DNA of 64,000 bases from Nocardia arthritidis NBRC 100137 (GTDB lineage Bacteria; Actinomycetota; Actinomycetes; Mycobacteriales; Mycobacteriaceae): the NCBI RefSeq assembly GCF_001612765.1, contig NZ_BDBB01000013.1, forward strand, positions 1-64,000, in the 5' to 3' direction. The notes beneath the pieces are model-generated. The model was not told the origin of the DNA. It saw nothing but the letters and a program-made list of their open reading frames with translations, and made no database searches. The position numbers were made by a program, and so were the translations under genes. Positions 1-7,286 of the stretch are shown in pieces (the first letter of the stretch is position 1; each line of letters begins with the position of its first letter).

Positions 1-551
1 CCGGCTCGATGATTGCCTACGAGGGAAATGTGCAGTTCAAAGCGGCCGGTTTCGGCGGAGGCGACGGTGTGATCGCCGGGCTGAAGCGCCGGGCCACCGG
101 CGAGAAGCTGTCGCTGATGGAGTGCGCCGGGCACGGCCGGGTGTTCTTCGCCGTCAACGGCCAGAACGTCACCGTGGTCGATCTGAACAACGAGACGCTG
201 CAGGTGGAGTCGCAGCAACTGCTCGCGTTCGCCGGGAACCTGCGCACCGACGTGCGTTTCGCCGGGTTGCGCGGTGCGTCCAGCGGGCAGGGCCTGTTCA
301 CCACGACCGTCTCCGGCCAGGGTCAGGTCGCGCTGCTCTCGGCCGGCGGTCCGCTCATCCACCTGGAGGTTTCCCCGCAGTACCCGCTGATCGTGGATCC
401 GGACGCGTTCGTCGCGGCGCGCGGGAACCTCAACCAGTCCTTCGTCACCGACGTGTCCTGGCGCAGTTTCGTGGGCCAGGATGCGGGCGAGGCGTTTTCG
501 CTGCGCTGGGACGGCCAGGGCGTGGTGTTGATCCAACCGGCGGAACGGTAG
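1..551 (+). CDS. AIM24 family protein (5'-truncated by window)
   Basis: The reading frame is open from the first bases of the window (codons from position 3) and ends at 549-551. Residues near the edge read GSMIAYEGNVQF, which fits the interior of AIM24/DUF124 proteins, so the true start lies upstream. The rest has the glycine-rich beta-strand pattern of the family (GQGLFTTTVSGQG, then IVDPDAFVAARGNL and GQGVVLIQPAE at the end). It is the first of three tandem paralogues, with 10 bp to the next, which suggests one operon. AIM24 proteins are predicted all-beta; their bacterial role is unknown, though related genes are often found near stress (Ter-type) loci. The family call is firm; the biochemical role is open. 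Confidence 0.85.
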   Translation, partial: GSMIAYEGNVQFKAAGFGGGDGVIAGLKRRATGEKLSLMECAGHGRVFFAVNGQNVTVVDLNNETLQVESQQLLAFAGNLRTDVRFAGLRGASSGQGLFTTTVSGQGQVALLSAGGPLIHLEVSPQYPLIVDPDAFVAARGNLNQSFVTDVSWRSFVGQDAGEAFSLRWDGQGVVLIQPAER

Positions 552-561
552 GGGCGAGCGG

Positions 562-1257
562 GTGTTCGAGAAGGTCAACGGCAAAGTCGTCAAGGTCGAT
601 GTCGGGATGGCGGGCGGTGTGGTCGCCCGCAACGGCGCGATGCTGTTCTATACCGGCGACGTTTCGTTTGCCCCGCATCAGATTCCGGGGGCGCAGGCAA
701 TGGGCGGCATGGGCGGGCTGATGTCGCTGGCGGGCCGCGCGATGGCGGGTGAGCATGAGCGCACCATGCTCGCGCAGGGCAACGGCCAGGTCCATTACGG
801 ATTCGCGGGCCTGGAGGTCCACGTGGTTCACATGCAGCCGGGCGCGGCGCTGCGCGTCGAGGCTTCGCGGCTGCTGGCCAATACCGCCGGGTTGCAGAGT
901 TCGGTGGTCTCGGTGATGAGTTCGGGCGGCGGAGGCGGTGGCGGCCTGATGGGCGCGCTGCGCGGCGCCGCCTCGGGCGCGTTGACCGGGCAGGGCATGT
1001 TCACCACCCAGCTGTCCGGGCAGGGGGCCGCGGTGCTGCTCGCGCACGGCGGATTCCTGGAATTGCAGGTGGGCGGACCTAATCCGATCGTGGTCGACCC
1101 GCAAGCCTTCGTCGCCGCTTACGGCAACGTGCAGACCGAGCTCAAAGCGGCATTGAGCTGGCGGGATGCCGTCGGCCGCGGTTCCGGCGAGGCGATGCAG
1201 TTGCATTGCGCCGGGCAGGGCGTCGTCTACGTGCAGGCCTCCGAAGAGAAGTTGTGA
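562..1257 (+). CDS. AIM24 family protein
   Basis: A 231-aa protein from a GTG start preceded by an AGGGGCG ribosome site just after the stop of the previous gene. The C-terminal half repeats the signature of its upstream neighbour (GQGMFTTQLSGQG, IVVDPQAFVAAYGNVQTEL, GQGVVYVQASEEKL), which marks it as a tandem paralogue. A Gly-rich run around residues 120-130 separates the two halves. No signal peptide or membrane helix is seen, so it is probably cytosolic. The third paralogue begins 8 bp downstream. Tandem duplication of AIM24 is common in actinobacteria; whether the three form a hetero-oligomer is inference. Confidence 0.87.
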   Translation: MFEKVNGKVVKVDVGMAGGVVARNGAMLFYTGDVSFAPHQIPGAQAMGGMGGLMSLAGRAMAGEHERTMLAQGNGQVHYGFAGLEVHVVHMQPGAALRVEASRLLANTAGLQSSVVSVMSSGGGGGGGLMGALRGAASGALTGQGMFTTQLSGQGAAVLLAHGGFLELQVGGPNPIVVDPQAFVAAYGNVQTELKAALSWRDAVGRGSGEAMQLHCAGQGVVYVQASEEKL

Positions 1258-1264
1258 GCAGGGT

Positions 1265-2029
1265 ATGTCCCAGATCCTCAACCCCATGAATCTCGGTGAG
1301 AGCGACAACATCCCGGGAAACAGCTACGCGTACTGCATCGACCTGAACAAGCCTTGGTTCATGCGCAAGGGCGCGATGATCGCCTATTACGGCGACATGC
1401 GGTTCCAGATGCTCACCCACGGGTTGCAGGGCGGGCTGCTGCACATGGTGTCGCAGCAGTTCTCGGCGCCGCTGTTCACCGGCGATTACGTCGTCGCGGA
1501 GGGGCACGGCAAGCTGATCATCGGCGACCGCGGCTACGACATCAATTCCTATGACCTCGAGGACAACGGCAACCTGACCATCCGGGCGGCGAACCTGCTG
1601 GCCTTCGAGCCGGGGCTGTCGCTCAACCAATCCATCGTGCCCGGCTTCCTCACCCTCATCGGCACCGGCAAATTCCTCGCCTCCTCCAACGGACCGGTCA
1701 TGTTCGCCGAGCCTCCGCTGCGCGTCGACCCGGAATCGCTGGTCGGCTGGGCGGATTGCCCCTCCCCCAGCCACCACTACGACGAGCGCTGGATCTCGAA
1801 CTTCCTGGCCGCCGGTGCGGCGCGCTTCGGCGCGAACTCCGGTGAGGAGCGCCAGTTCGAGTTCACCGGCGCGGGCACCGTGCTGATCCAGTCCAGCGAG
1901 AAGGTGCTCAGCGACTCGATGCTGGTACGCACCATCGAGGGACAGATCCAGAGCGGCATCACCGTCGGCGGCCTGCAAAGACTGCAAGGGCTCATCGCGC
2001 AACAACTGGCGGGGCAGCAGCAGTACTGA
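1265..2029 (+). CDS. AIM24 family protein
   Basis: A 254-aa protein starting at ATG 1265. Longer frames begin inside the previous gene and are not needed. It carries the family pattern MIAYYGDMRF near residue 40 and ends in TGAGTVLIQSSEKV followed by a longer helical tail (about residues 220-254, ending GLIAQQLAGQQQY) that the two upstream copies lack. It is the most divergent of the three. The short spacing shows co-transcription with the other AIM24 genes. The stop is followed by a remnant-like stretch with no clear promoter. The function is unknown. Confidence 0.87.
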   Translation: MSQILNPMNLGESDNIPGNSYAYCIDLNKPWFMRKGAMIAYYGDMRFQMLTHGLQGGLLHMVSQQFSAPLFTGDYVVAEGHGKLIIGDRGYDINSYDLEDNGNLTIRAANLLAFEPGLSLNQSIVPGFLTLIGTGKFLASSNGPVMFAEPPLRVDPESLVGWADCPSPSHHYDERWISNFLAAGAARFGANSGEERQFEFTGAGTVLIQSSEKVLSDSMLVRTIEGQIQSGITVGGLQRLQGLIAQQLAGQQQY

Positions 2030-2170
2030 CCGGCGGAACTCCGGTCTCGGCCCTGCGAACATCGCGACGTCGACCGGCGTAAACACTCGCGTGGGGGATT
2101 CGCGCCCCACCGGGCCTGGATACCGTGCCTCGGGCTGCCACCGGGTCTCTATGTCAGCGATCCCGCCTCG

Positions 2171-2695
2171 ATGATCGTGCTCGGCAAACATCCACTGCCC
2201 GGTAAGAGCCCGATCGATACGCTGCGGCCCGGCGCTTTCGACAACTTCGTCGGCGGCGGGTACTTCTACCTCGATGACGAGGACCGCGCCGTAGTGGGCA
2301 CCGGCGCCGGGCACATCCAAGTGTTCGCGGAAACCGCTGCCGCCGACAGCTTTTCGCTGAAACGCGACTACGACCCGACCGGCGTCCTGCATCCGGGCGA
2401 GACATTGAACTCCGCACTGCCGGACTCGAACGGCCTGATCTGGTTCGTGGCCAAGACGAACGGCGTGGTCGGCACTCTCGATCCGGACACCGGCGCGGCG
2501 CAGGTGGTTCGGCTCGGAACGGGCACGGAGAACCAGATCGAGAACTCGTTCGCGGTCGGCGCGGCAGGCGAGGTCTACGTCGCCACCAACCGGCAGCTCC
2601 TGCGTTTCGACGCCGGTCCCGACCGGGCGCCCCCCGACGGAGCGGCCTACCTCGGCACGCTCGGCGGACTGGTGTCGATGCGCGACGGCCAGTGA
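2171..2695 (+). pseudogene. Truncated beta-propeller (SMP-30/NHL-like) remnant
   Basis: The frame reads GGGYFYLDDEDRAVV, GLIWFVAKTNGVVGTLDPDTG and NSFAVGAAGEVYVATNRQLLRF, typical successive blades of a beta-propeller protein. Homology-like sequence continues in frame upstream of the only available ATG (2171), reading LPPGLYVSDPAS, with no start codon or ribosome site. The frame stops after about 175 residues, whereas such propellers usually exceed 350 residues. Both ends therefore seem missing. It could still be a short expressed ORF, but a decayed gene is more likely. Confidence 0.5.
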
Positions 2696-2836
2696 GCCGG
2701 CGAAGCGGGCAAACCACGTCGGAGTAACTCGCGCCGACGGGCAGGTCACATACGTACAGCAAAGGATTCGCGACGGAACGGTGAACTCGTCTCGATGTGC
2801 ACCGGCACCCGTGCACGGTCGGCGCAGAATCGGGTC

Positions 2837-3682
2837 ATGGCTGACTCGGCGCTTTCGCCGCAGCGTCGCACGGCGCTGACGCACCTGGCCCAAGACGAAT
2901 TCTGCTTCGCGACAGCGTATCCGCGTGTCGCCGACTACTGGGCCGCCGCGGGCCGGCTGCCCGGCACCGGGGACGACATCGCCGACGCCACGTTCGACTT
3001 ACACCTGCTGCACTACATGACCGGCGGCGCGAGCACGAACCCGTATTGGGACATCGTCGCCGCGGCGGTATCGCCCGGGCCGTGGGAGCGCGCGAACCGC
3101 TCCGAGGTGAACGGCGGGAACCCCAAAGGCAGTGCGCGACTGGCGTACGCGCAGATCCTGCTGCAAGCCGCCTACGCCTACGCGATCCCCTCGCCCGCGA
3201 CACTGCGCTGGGTAGCCGACGTCGCGCAGGGTCGACCGCTGCTGGAAGTCGGCTCCGGGCGCGGCTATTGGGCCTACCAACTCACCCGAATGGGTGTGCC
3301 CATCAATGCTTTCGACTCACACCCGCCGGACCGGGCAGCCAACACGGCGTTCCCCGCCGCCGTGGGACTACCCGCGACCTGGCACCCCACCGCGACGCCA
3401 CCCGTGTCGACAGCCGATCTCGCCGCCGCCCACGCCGACGACGCGCTGTTCCTCTGCTGGCCGCCCGGCTGGGAGAATCCCATGGCTTCGACGACGCTGA
3501 CCGCCTATCAGGAGGCGGGCGGCTCGCTGCTGGTCTACATCGGCGAACCGCGCGGCGGGCGCACGGCCGACAGCGCGTTCTTCGACACGCTCGAGGCCGG
3601 GTGGACTCTGCTCGACCAGGACCCTGGCTACGTCTCGTGGTGGAATCTCGGCGACCGGGCACAGTGCTGGCAGCGTCGGTGA
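2837..3682 (+). CDS. SAM-dependent methyltransferase-like protein
   Basis: A 281-aa protein from ATG 2837, chosen over the upstream in-frame ATG 2795 because family-like sequence starts there. Residues 135-145 (PLLEVGSGRGY) match the glycine-rich motif I that binds S-adenosylmethionine, and FLCWPPGW around residues 207-214 lies where class I enzymes hold their substrate motif IV. The N-terminal ~120 residues are helical and of unknown role. No signal peptide is seen. The gene ends 2 bp before the convergent MBL gene. The substrate cannot be inferred; this class appears in actinobacteria mostly as uncharacterised proteins. Confidence 0.65.
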   Translation: MADSALSPQRRTALTHLAQDEFCFATAYPRVADYWAAAGRLPGTGDDIADATFDLHLLHYMTGGASTNPYWDIVAAAVSPGPWERANRSEVNGGNPKGSARLAYAQILLQAAYAYAIPSPATLRWVADVAQGRPLLEVGSGRGYWAYQLTRMGVPINAFDSHPPDRAANTAFPAAVGLPATWHPTATPPVSTADLAAAHADDALFLCWPPGWENPMASTTLTAYQEAGGSLLVYIGEPRGGRTADSAFFDTLEAGWTLLDQDPGYVSWWNLGDRAQCWQRR

Positions 3683-3684
3683 GT

Positions 3685-4482
3685 TCAGCTCGCGCGCTGG
3701 AACTCCCACGGGTCGTGCGCGCTGATCAAGGTGACCTCGTCACCGTGATCGCGGTGTAGTTCGCGCAGCCGCGCCTGGGTGCCCAGTCGCAGGTCGTGGT
3801 GCACCTCGGAGGTGGTCTGCACGATGTCGAGCACCGGGTGGGGCTGCGGGGCCGGATCGAGTTCGCGATGGTAGTAGTACGCGTCGCCGCAGTGCAGCAG
3901 CCAACGTTCACCGTCGCGGACCGCTACGCCGGTGTGGCCCGCGGTGTGCCCGCCCAGCGGAATCAACTGGAAGTCGCCGGGCAGGTCCTTCGGTTGGATC
4001 GCGTCGAAGCCGAACCACTGTCCCGTCGGGTCCGACGGGTAGGTCTGCCAGAGCGGGTCGTGGGCCCAGTGCGCGGGGCGGTAGCGGAAGCTGGGCGCTT
4101 CGGCCTGCGCCGCGGTCAGTTCGGCGGCGAGCACGTGGACCCGTGCGTGCGGGAAGTCGGGCAGTCCGCCGCAGTGATCCACGTCGAGGTGGGTGAGGAT
4201 GATGTGCCCGACGTCGACGGGGTCGTAGCCGAGCCGCTGGACCTGCCGGATCGCCGTCTCGTCCTCGGTGAGCACGGGCTGGGCCATCGCCACCCAGTCC
4301 GCCCCGAGCGTGCCCGCCGGGTCACGCACGTCATCGAGCCCGATGCCCGTCTCGATCAGGACCAGCCCGTCGGATGCCGTCTCGACCAGCAGGCAGTGGT
4401 TCACGGCATGGGCGGGCGCTGGTCCGTCGTAGGTGGCTTCGATCTGCCGGACCGAGCCGCAATTGAGGTGATGGATCGTCAT
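3685..4482 (-). CDS. MBL-fold hydrolase, AHL-lactonase-like
   Basis: A 265-aa metallo-beta-lactamase-fold protein. The metal motif at residues 98-103 is HLDVDH, so the usual second histidine of HxHxDH is aspartate. Downstream are GGHTAGHTG (about 205-213) and HCGDAYYYH, which supply further ligands, and the C-terminal ISAHDPWEF is typical of N-acyl homoserine lactonase-like members. I start at the ATG whose A is 4482; the longer frame runs into the divergent MerR promoter. A MerR-type promoter ends about 7 nt upstream, so the mRNA is probably leaderless. It is divergent from the merR gene at 4530, which probably controls it. The substrate (lactone or other ester) is unknown. Confidence 0.8.
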   Translation of the reverse strand: MTIHHLNCGSVRQIEATYDGPAPAHAVNHCLLVETASDGLVLIETGIGLDDVRDPAGTLGADWVAMAQPVLTEDETAIRQVQRLGYDPVDVGHIILTHLDVDHCGGLPDFPHARVHVLAAELTAAQAEAPSFRYRPAHWAHDPLWQTYPSDPTGQWFGFDAIQPKDLPGDFQLIPLGGHTAGHTGVAVRDGERWLLHCGDAYYYHRELDPAPQPHPVLDIVQTTSEVHHDLRLGTQARLRELHRDHGDEVTLISAHDPWEFQRAS

Positions 4483-4489
4483 GCGAGTT

Positions 4490-4520
4490 AGTCTGTGACT
4501 TGAAGCGCGGTTCAAGTCAA
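4490..4520 (-). promoter_or_regulatory. MerR-type promoter/operator with 19-bp spacer
   Basis: A perfect 9-bp inverted repeat TGACTTGAA/TTCAAGTCA with a 6-bp centre spans 4496-4519. Read on the minus strand, TTGACT (4520-4515) and CAGACT (4495-4490) are separated by exactly 19 bp with the palindrome inside the spacer. This over-long spacer is the hallmark of promoters that MerR proteins activate by DNA twisting. The predicted start point falls on or next to the MBL start codon at 4482. Confidence 0.75.
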
Positions 4521-4529
4521 GGAGACGAG

Positions 4530-4928
4530 ATGAACGACCTGCTCGATATCGCCGAAGTGGGCGAGCAAACCGGCCTCGCCCCCTCCGCACTGCGGTTCTA
4601 CGAGAAACGCGGGCTCATCACCGCGACCGGCCGCAACGGCCTGCGCCGTACCTACCACCCCGACATCCTCGGCCGCCTAGCCCTCATCGCCTGCGCCCGT
4701 GGCGCCGGTTTCACCCTCGCCGAGATCGCCCGCTTCCTGCGCGCCTCCCCCACCGACGCCGAACTACGCACCCGCATGGCGGAGAAAGCCAGGCAACTGG
4801 ACGACGACATCACCCGCCTCATCCGCATGCGCGACAGCCTCCGCCACGCCTCCACCTGCACCCACGACCCCTTGGTCGACTGCCCGGACTTCAAATCAAC
4901 CTTCGAGCCCACCACCGACGCGGTATGA
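4530..4928 (+). CDS. MerR family transcriptional regulator
   Basis: A 132-aa protein from ATG 4530, preceded by AAGGAGACG. The N-terminal winged helix-turn-helix reads IAEVGEQTGLAPSALRFYEKRGLI (about residues 6-29), then the second wing and a dimerisation coiled coil (residues ~75-110). Cysteines sit in the C-terminal tail (STCTHDPLVDCPDF, about residues 111-124), in the region where SoxR/CueR-like members bind cofactor or metal. The gene is divergent from the MBL hydrolase and the palindromic operator lies between them, so autoregulation and control of the hydrolase are likely. The inducer is unknown. Confidence 0.88.
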   Translation: MNDLLDIAEVGEQTGLAPSALRFYEKRGLITATGRNGLRRTYHPDILGRLALIACARGAGFTLAEIARFLRASPTDAELRTRMAEKARQLDDDITRLIRMRDSLRHASTCTHDPLVDCPDFKSTFEPTTDAV

Positions 4929-4977
4929 GTGCCCGGAGTCCATCGCGATAGCCGATAGACCAAGGGCCCCATCGACG

Positions 4978-5327
4978 ATGATCGAGGCCGAACTCGAGGC
5001 TCGAGTCCGTGATGTCGAGTCGATGCGGGCTGCGCTGGCGGCGCAGAGCGCGGTCAACGCGCGAAGTATGCGGACACCTACTACGACCTGGCAGATGAGC
5101 AGTTGTCGTCGGAGGGCAGGAAGCTGCGTTTGCGGACGATCACCACGGACAACGGGCGGCGGTCCCTGCTGACCTACAAGGAACCCACGGTGGACACGGC
5201 CAGTGGATCGAAGCCCGAATACGAAACCGAGGTGGCCGACCCATCGGTCATCGACTCACAGCGATCTCACCACGAGCAGTACACGGATGCCGTGCTGGCT
5301 ACTCGGAGGGCGTCGGAGCTGCCTTGA
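4978..5327 (+). pseudogene. CYTH-domain protein, frameshifted and internally deleted
   Basis: From ATG 4978 the frame reads MIEAELEARVRDVESMRAAL, the N-terminus of CYTH (class IV adenylate cyclase/thiamine-triphosphatase) proteins. Near 5055-5066 homology jumps to another frame, which continues KYADTYYDLADEQL, GRKLRLRTITTD and LLTYKEPTVD, conserved CYTH strands. After EVADPSVI the roughly 90-residue centre of the domain is missing and the frame goes straight to EQYTDAVLATR, which resembles the usual C-terminus. The gene is therefore broken by a frameshift and a deletion. Its end overlaps the convergent HAD gene by 29 bp. Confidence 0.75.
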
Positions 5328-6150
5328 TGAACCAGTTGATGATTTCCTCGCCCGCCAGGATGCCGGTGGCTCGGGTGATGGTGAGGTTGGGGTGGGTCCA
5401 GTTGAGTTGTTCGAGTTCGCCGTGGCGGGGGCGGATCGCGGAGTCGGCCGCGCGCAGCATGTCGGCGTCGAGGGCGCCGTCGCCCGCCGCGAGCGTGCGG
5501 GCATCGTCGGCGAGTTCCCCGCTTTCCCACAGGCGCTTGCGCACCTCGTCGACCGCGCGGCTCTTGCAGACGGCCTGCGGCATGGTGTAGATCTTGCGGC
5601 CCTGCTGGGAAGCCGACCAGCCGCGTGGACGACACCAGTCGTCCCACTCGGCCAGGAATTCCTCGGGCACCTCCTTGGGCTTCACCACCAGGTAGCAGAA
5701 GAGGTGGTCTGCCACGCGGAACTTGGTGACCCAGGAGTCATCGATGCGGGCGTGCAATTCCTTGCTCACCTCGGACAGGGTGGCTCCTCCCGCACGGACC
5801 TTGGCGTCGATATCGATGCGCCAGCTCAGATCGGGCACGCCGTCTACCAGGATGTTCCCGCCGTTGCTGGTGATCGCGTAGCGCCACGGCGCTCCGGGCA
5901 GCCGGATGCGGTCGAACTGTTTGATGGTGCGGGTGGTGGTGGGAACGACGGCGGCGGGTTCGGTCAGGGTCTGCATCCGCAGCGCCGCGGTGGTGGTCAT
6001 GAACGACAGCGGCGCCCCTTCCAGATGCTCCACACAGACCGTCGGCACGTCGGCGGTGGTGCTGAAGGCATTACGCGAGTAGATCATCGTCCGGTCCAGG
6101 TCGGTCGCGATCAGCGCGCGTCTTCGGTGTGCTCTCGGAGATAGGTTCAC
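5299..6150 (-). CDS. HAD-superfamily phosphatase of the Ter module
   Basis: A 283-aa protein starting at GTG 6150, which overlaps the stop of the upstream gene by 4 bp (GTGA). The longer frame would lie inside that gene. HAD motif I is at residues 17-21 (DLDRT), giving the nucleophile D17 and the acid D19; the late motif GDGALDADMLRAAD holds the metal-binding aspartates of motif IV, as in Cof-type phosphatases. It is the last gene of a minus-strand operon (helical protein, CitE-like, PRTase, StiP, HAD). Known Ter-linked gene sets include such a HAD enzyme, thought to act on a nucleotide-like intermediate; the substrate is undefined. Confidence 0.85.
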   Translation of the reverse strand: MNLSPRAHRRRALIATDLDRTMIYSRNAFSTTADVPTVCVEHLEGAPLSFMTTTAALRMQTLTEPAAVVPTTTRTIKQFDRIRLPGAPWRYAITSNGGNILVDGVPDLSWRIDIDAKVRAGGATLSEVSKELHARIDDSWVTKFRVADHLFCYLVVKPKEVPEEFLAEWDDWCRPRGWSASQQGRKIYTMPQAVCKSRAVDEVRKRLWESGELADDARTLAAGDGALDADMLRAADSAIRPRHGELEQLNWTHPNLTITRATGILAGEEIINWFIKAAPTPSE

Positions 6151-7286
6151 TGCTGCACGTCCTTGATCAATCCCATGCACGAATATGCCAGGTCGGCGAC
6201 GACTTCGACCGGGACACCCCGGGCGGCGGCGAGCATCCGGATGTGGGCGTGCTCCGGCGCGTCCGCCTCGCGCACCAGCACCCGCCACGGCACCCGCCGC
6301 AGCAGCACCCGCGTGGTCTCGCCGACGCCGGGCTTCACGAAGTTCACGCTGGTGATGCCGTATCGCTCGCGCACCTGCTCCACCGACGCCCAGCCGGTCC
6401 AGGTGGGCGTCCGGTCACTCGCGCGGACCGCGGCCAACTCCGCGGGCACCCGGTCGCTGATCGCGTCGAAGGCGCCGCTCACGACGTCCAGCAGACGGCC
6501 GGACACATCCTCACCGGCCAGTTCGCGGTAGAACTTGGCGCCGTGGAAATCACCGGGGCCGATCAGCGTGTCGTTGAGAACCGTGCGCGAGACCAGGCCG
6601 GAAACGGTCGAATTCAAGCAGGCCGAGGCGATCAGGAAGTCGTCGCGGGTGCCGTAGGTGCGCACGCAGTGCCCGGGATCGGCCAGCACCGCCAACTCGT
6701 CGTCGAACCGCGCCCCACCGGCCGCGTGATAGGCGTCCAGCGCCTCGGTCAGCTCGCGAGTGATCGCCCCTTTGCCGGTCCATCCGTCGACGAACACGAC
6801 CGAGGACGGATCGTGCTGCTCGGCCAGGTAGTCCAGCGCCACCGCGTCGATGCCGCGATCCCGCACGATCGACACCGCGTAGTGCGGGATCTCGAGGCTC
6901 GGACGCCGCGAACGCAGCCAGCGGCGCATCAGAATCCCGACCGGCGTGCCCGCCCGCGCCAGCGACGCCAGGACGATGTCCTCGCCGCGTTCGGCGACGA
7001 CCAGCTCGGAGACGGTCGCCACGGCCAGCGCGAGCCGCTCGGCGCTGGCCGTCAACACCTCGTCGAACAGCGACCGATACGTCGCGTCCGGCTGGTACTC
7101 GATCGGCAGCGACTCCGCGTAGTGCGCCTGCCCCGCCTGGATCCGCTGTTCCCGCTCCGCGACGTCGGCCTCCAGATCGACACCCGACAGGTCCTTGAGC
7201 AACCAGGCGACCTCGTCGGCGGCGTAGGAGCCGAACTCCGGCCCGTGCAGCGGCGTGGGTAGCGCACCCACCCTGGTACTCGTCAC
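6147..7286 (-). CDS. StiP-type protein of the Ter module (cysteine protease StiP family)
   Basis: A 379-aa protein with ATG 7286 overlapping the upstream stop by 4 bp. Recognisable blocks are SYAADEVAWLLKDL near residue 20, GTPVGILMRRWL near 112, FVDGWTGKGAITREL near 165 and TYGTRDDFLIASACLNSTVSGLVSRTVLN near 210-238, all characteristic of the family annotated as cysteine protease StiP or PRTase-like. The candidate nucleophile is the cysteine in ASACLNSTVSGL. It sits between PRTase and HAD genes with 4-bp overlaps on both sides, so translation is coupled. The enzymatic activity of the family is poorly proven, so the protease name is nominal. Confidence 0.82.
   Translation of the reverse strand: MTSTRVGALPTPLHGPEFGSYAADEVAWLLKDLSGVDLEADVAEREQRIQAGQAHYAESLPIEYQPDATYRSLFDEVLTASAERLALAVATVSELVVAERGEDIVLASLARAGTPVGILMRRWLRSRRPSLEIPHYAVSIVRDRGIDAVALDYLAEQHDPSSVVFVDGWTGKGAITRELTEALDAYHAAGGARFDDELAVLADPGHCVRTYGTRDDFLIASACLNSTVSGLVSRTVLNDTLIGPGDFHGAKFYRELAGEDVSGRLLDVVSGAFDAISDRVPAELAAVRASDRTPTWTGWASVEQVRERYGITSVNFVKPGVGETTRVLLRRVPWRVLVREADAPEHAHIRMLAAARGVPVEVVADLAYSCMGLIKDVQQ

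Noticed and set aside
1142..2893. 583-codon open frame on the minus strand
   Set aside because: Arg/Val/Gly-rich antisense shadow of the AIM24 genes; no ribosome site or recognisable motif. Very high GC content creates such frames.
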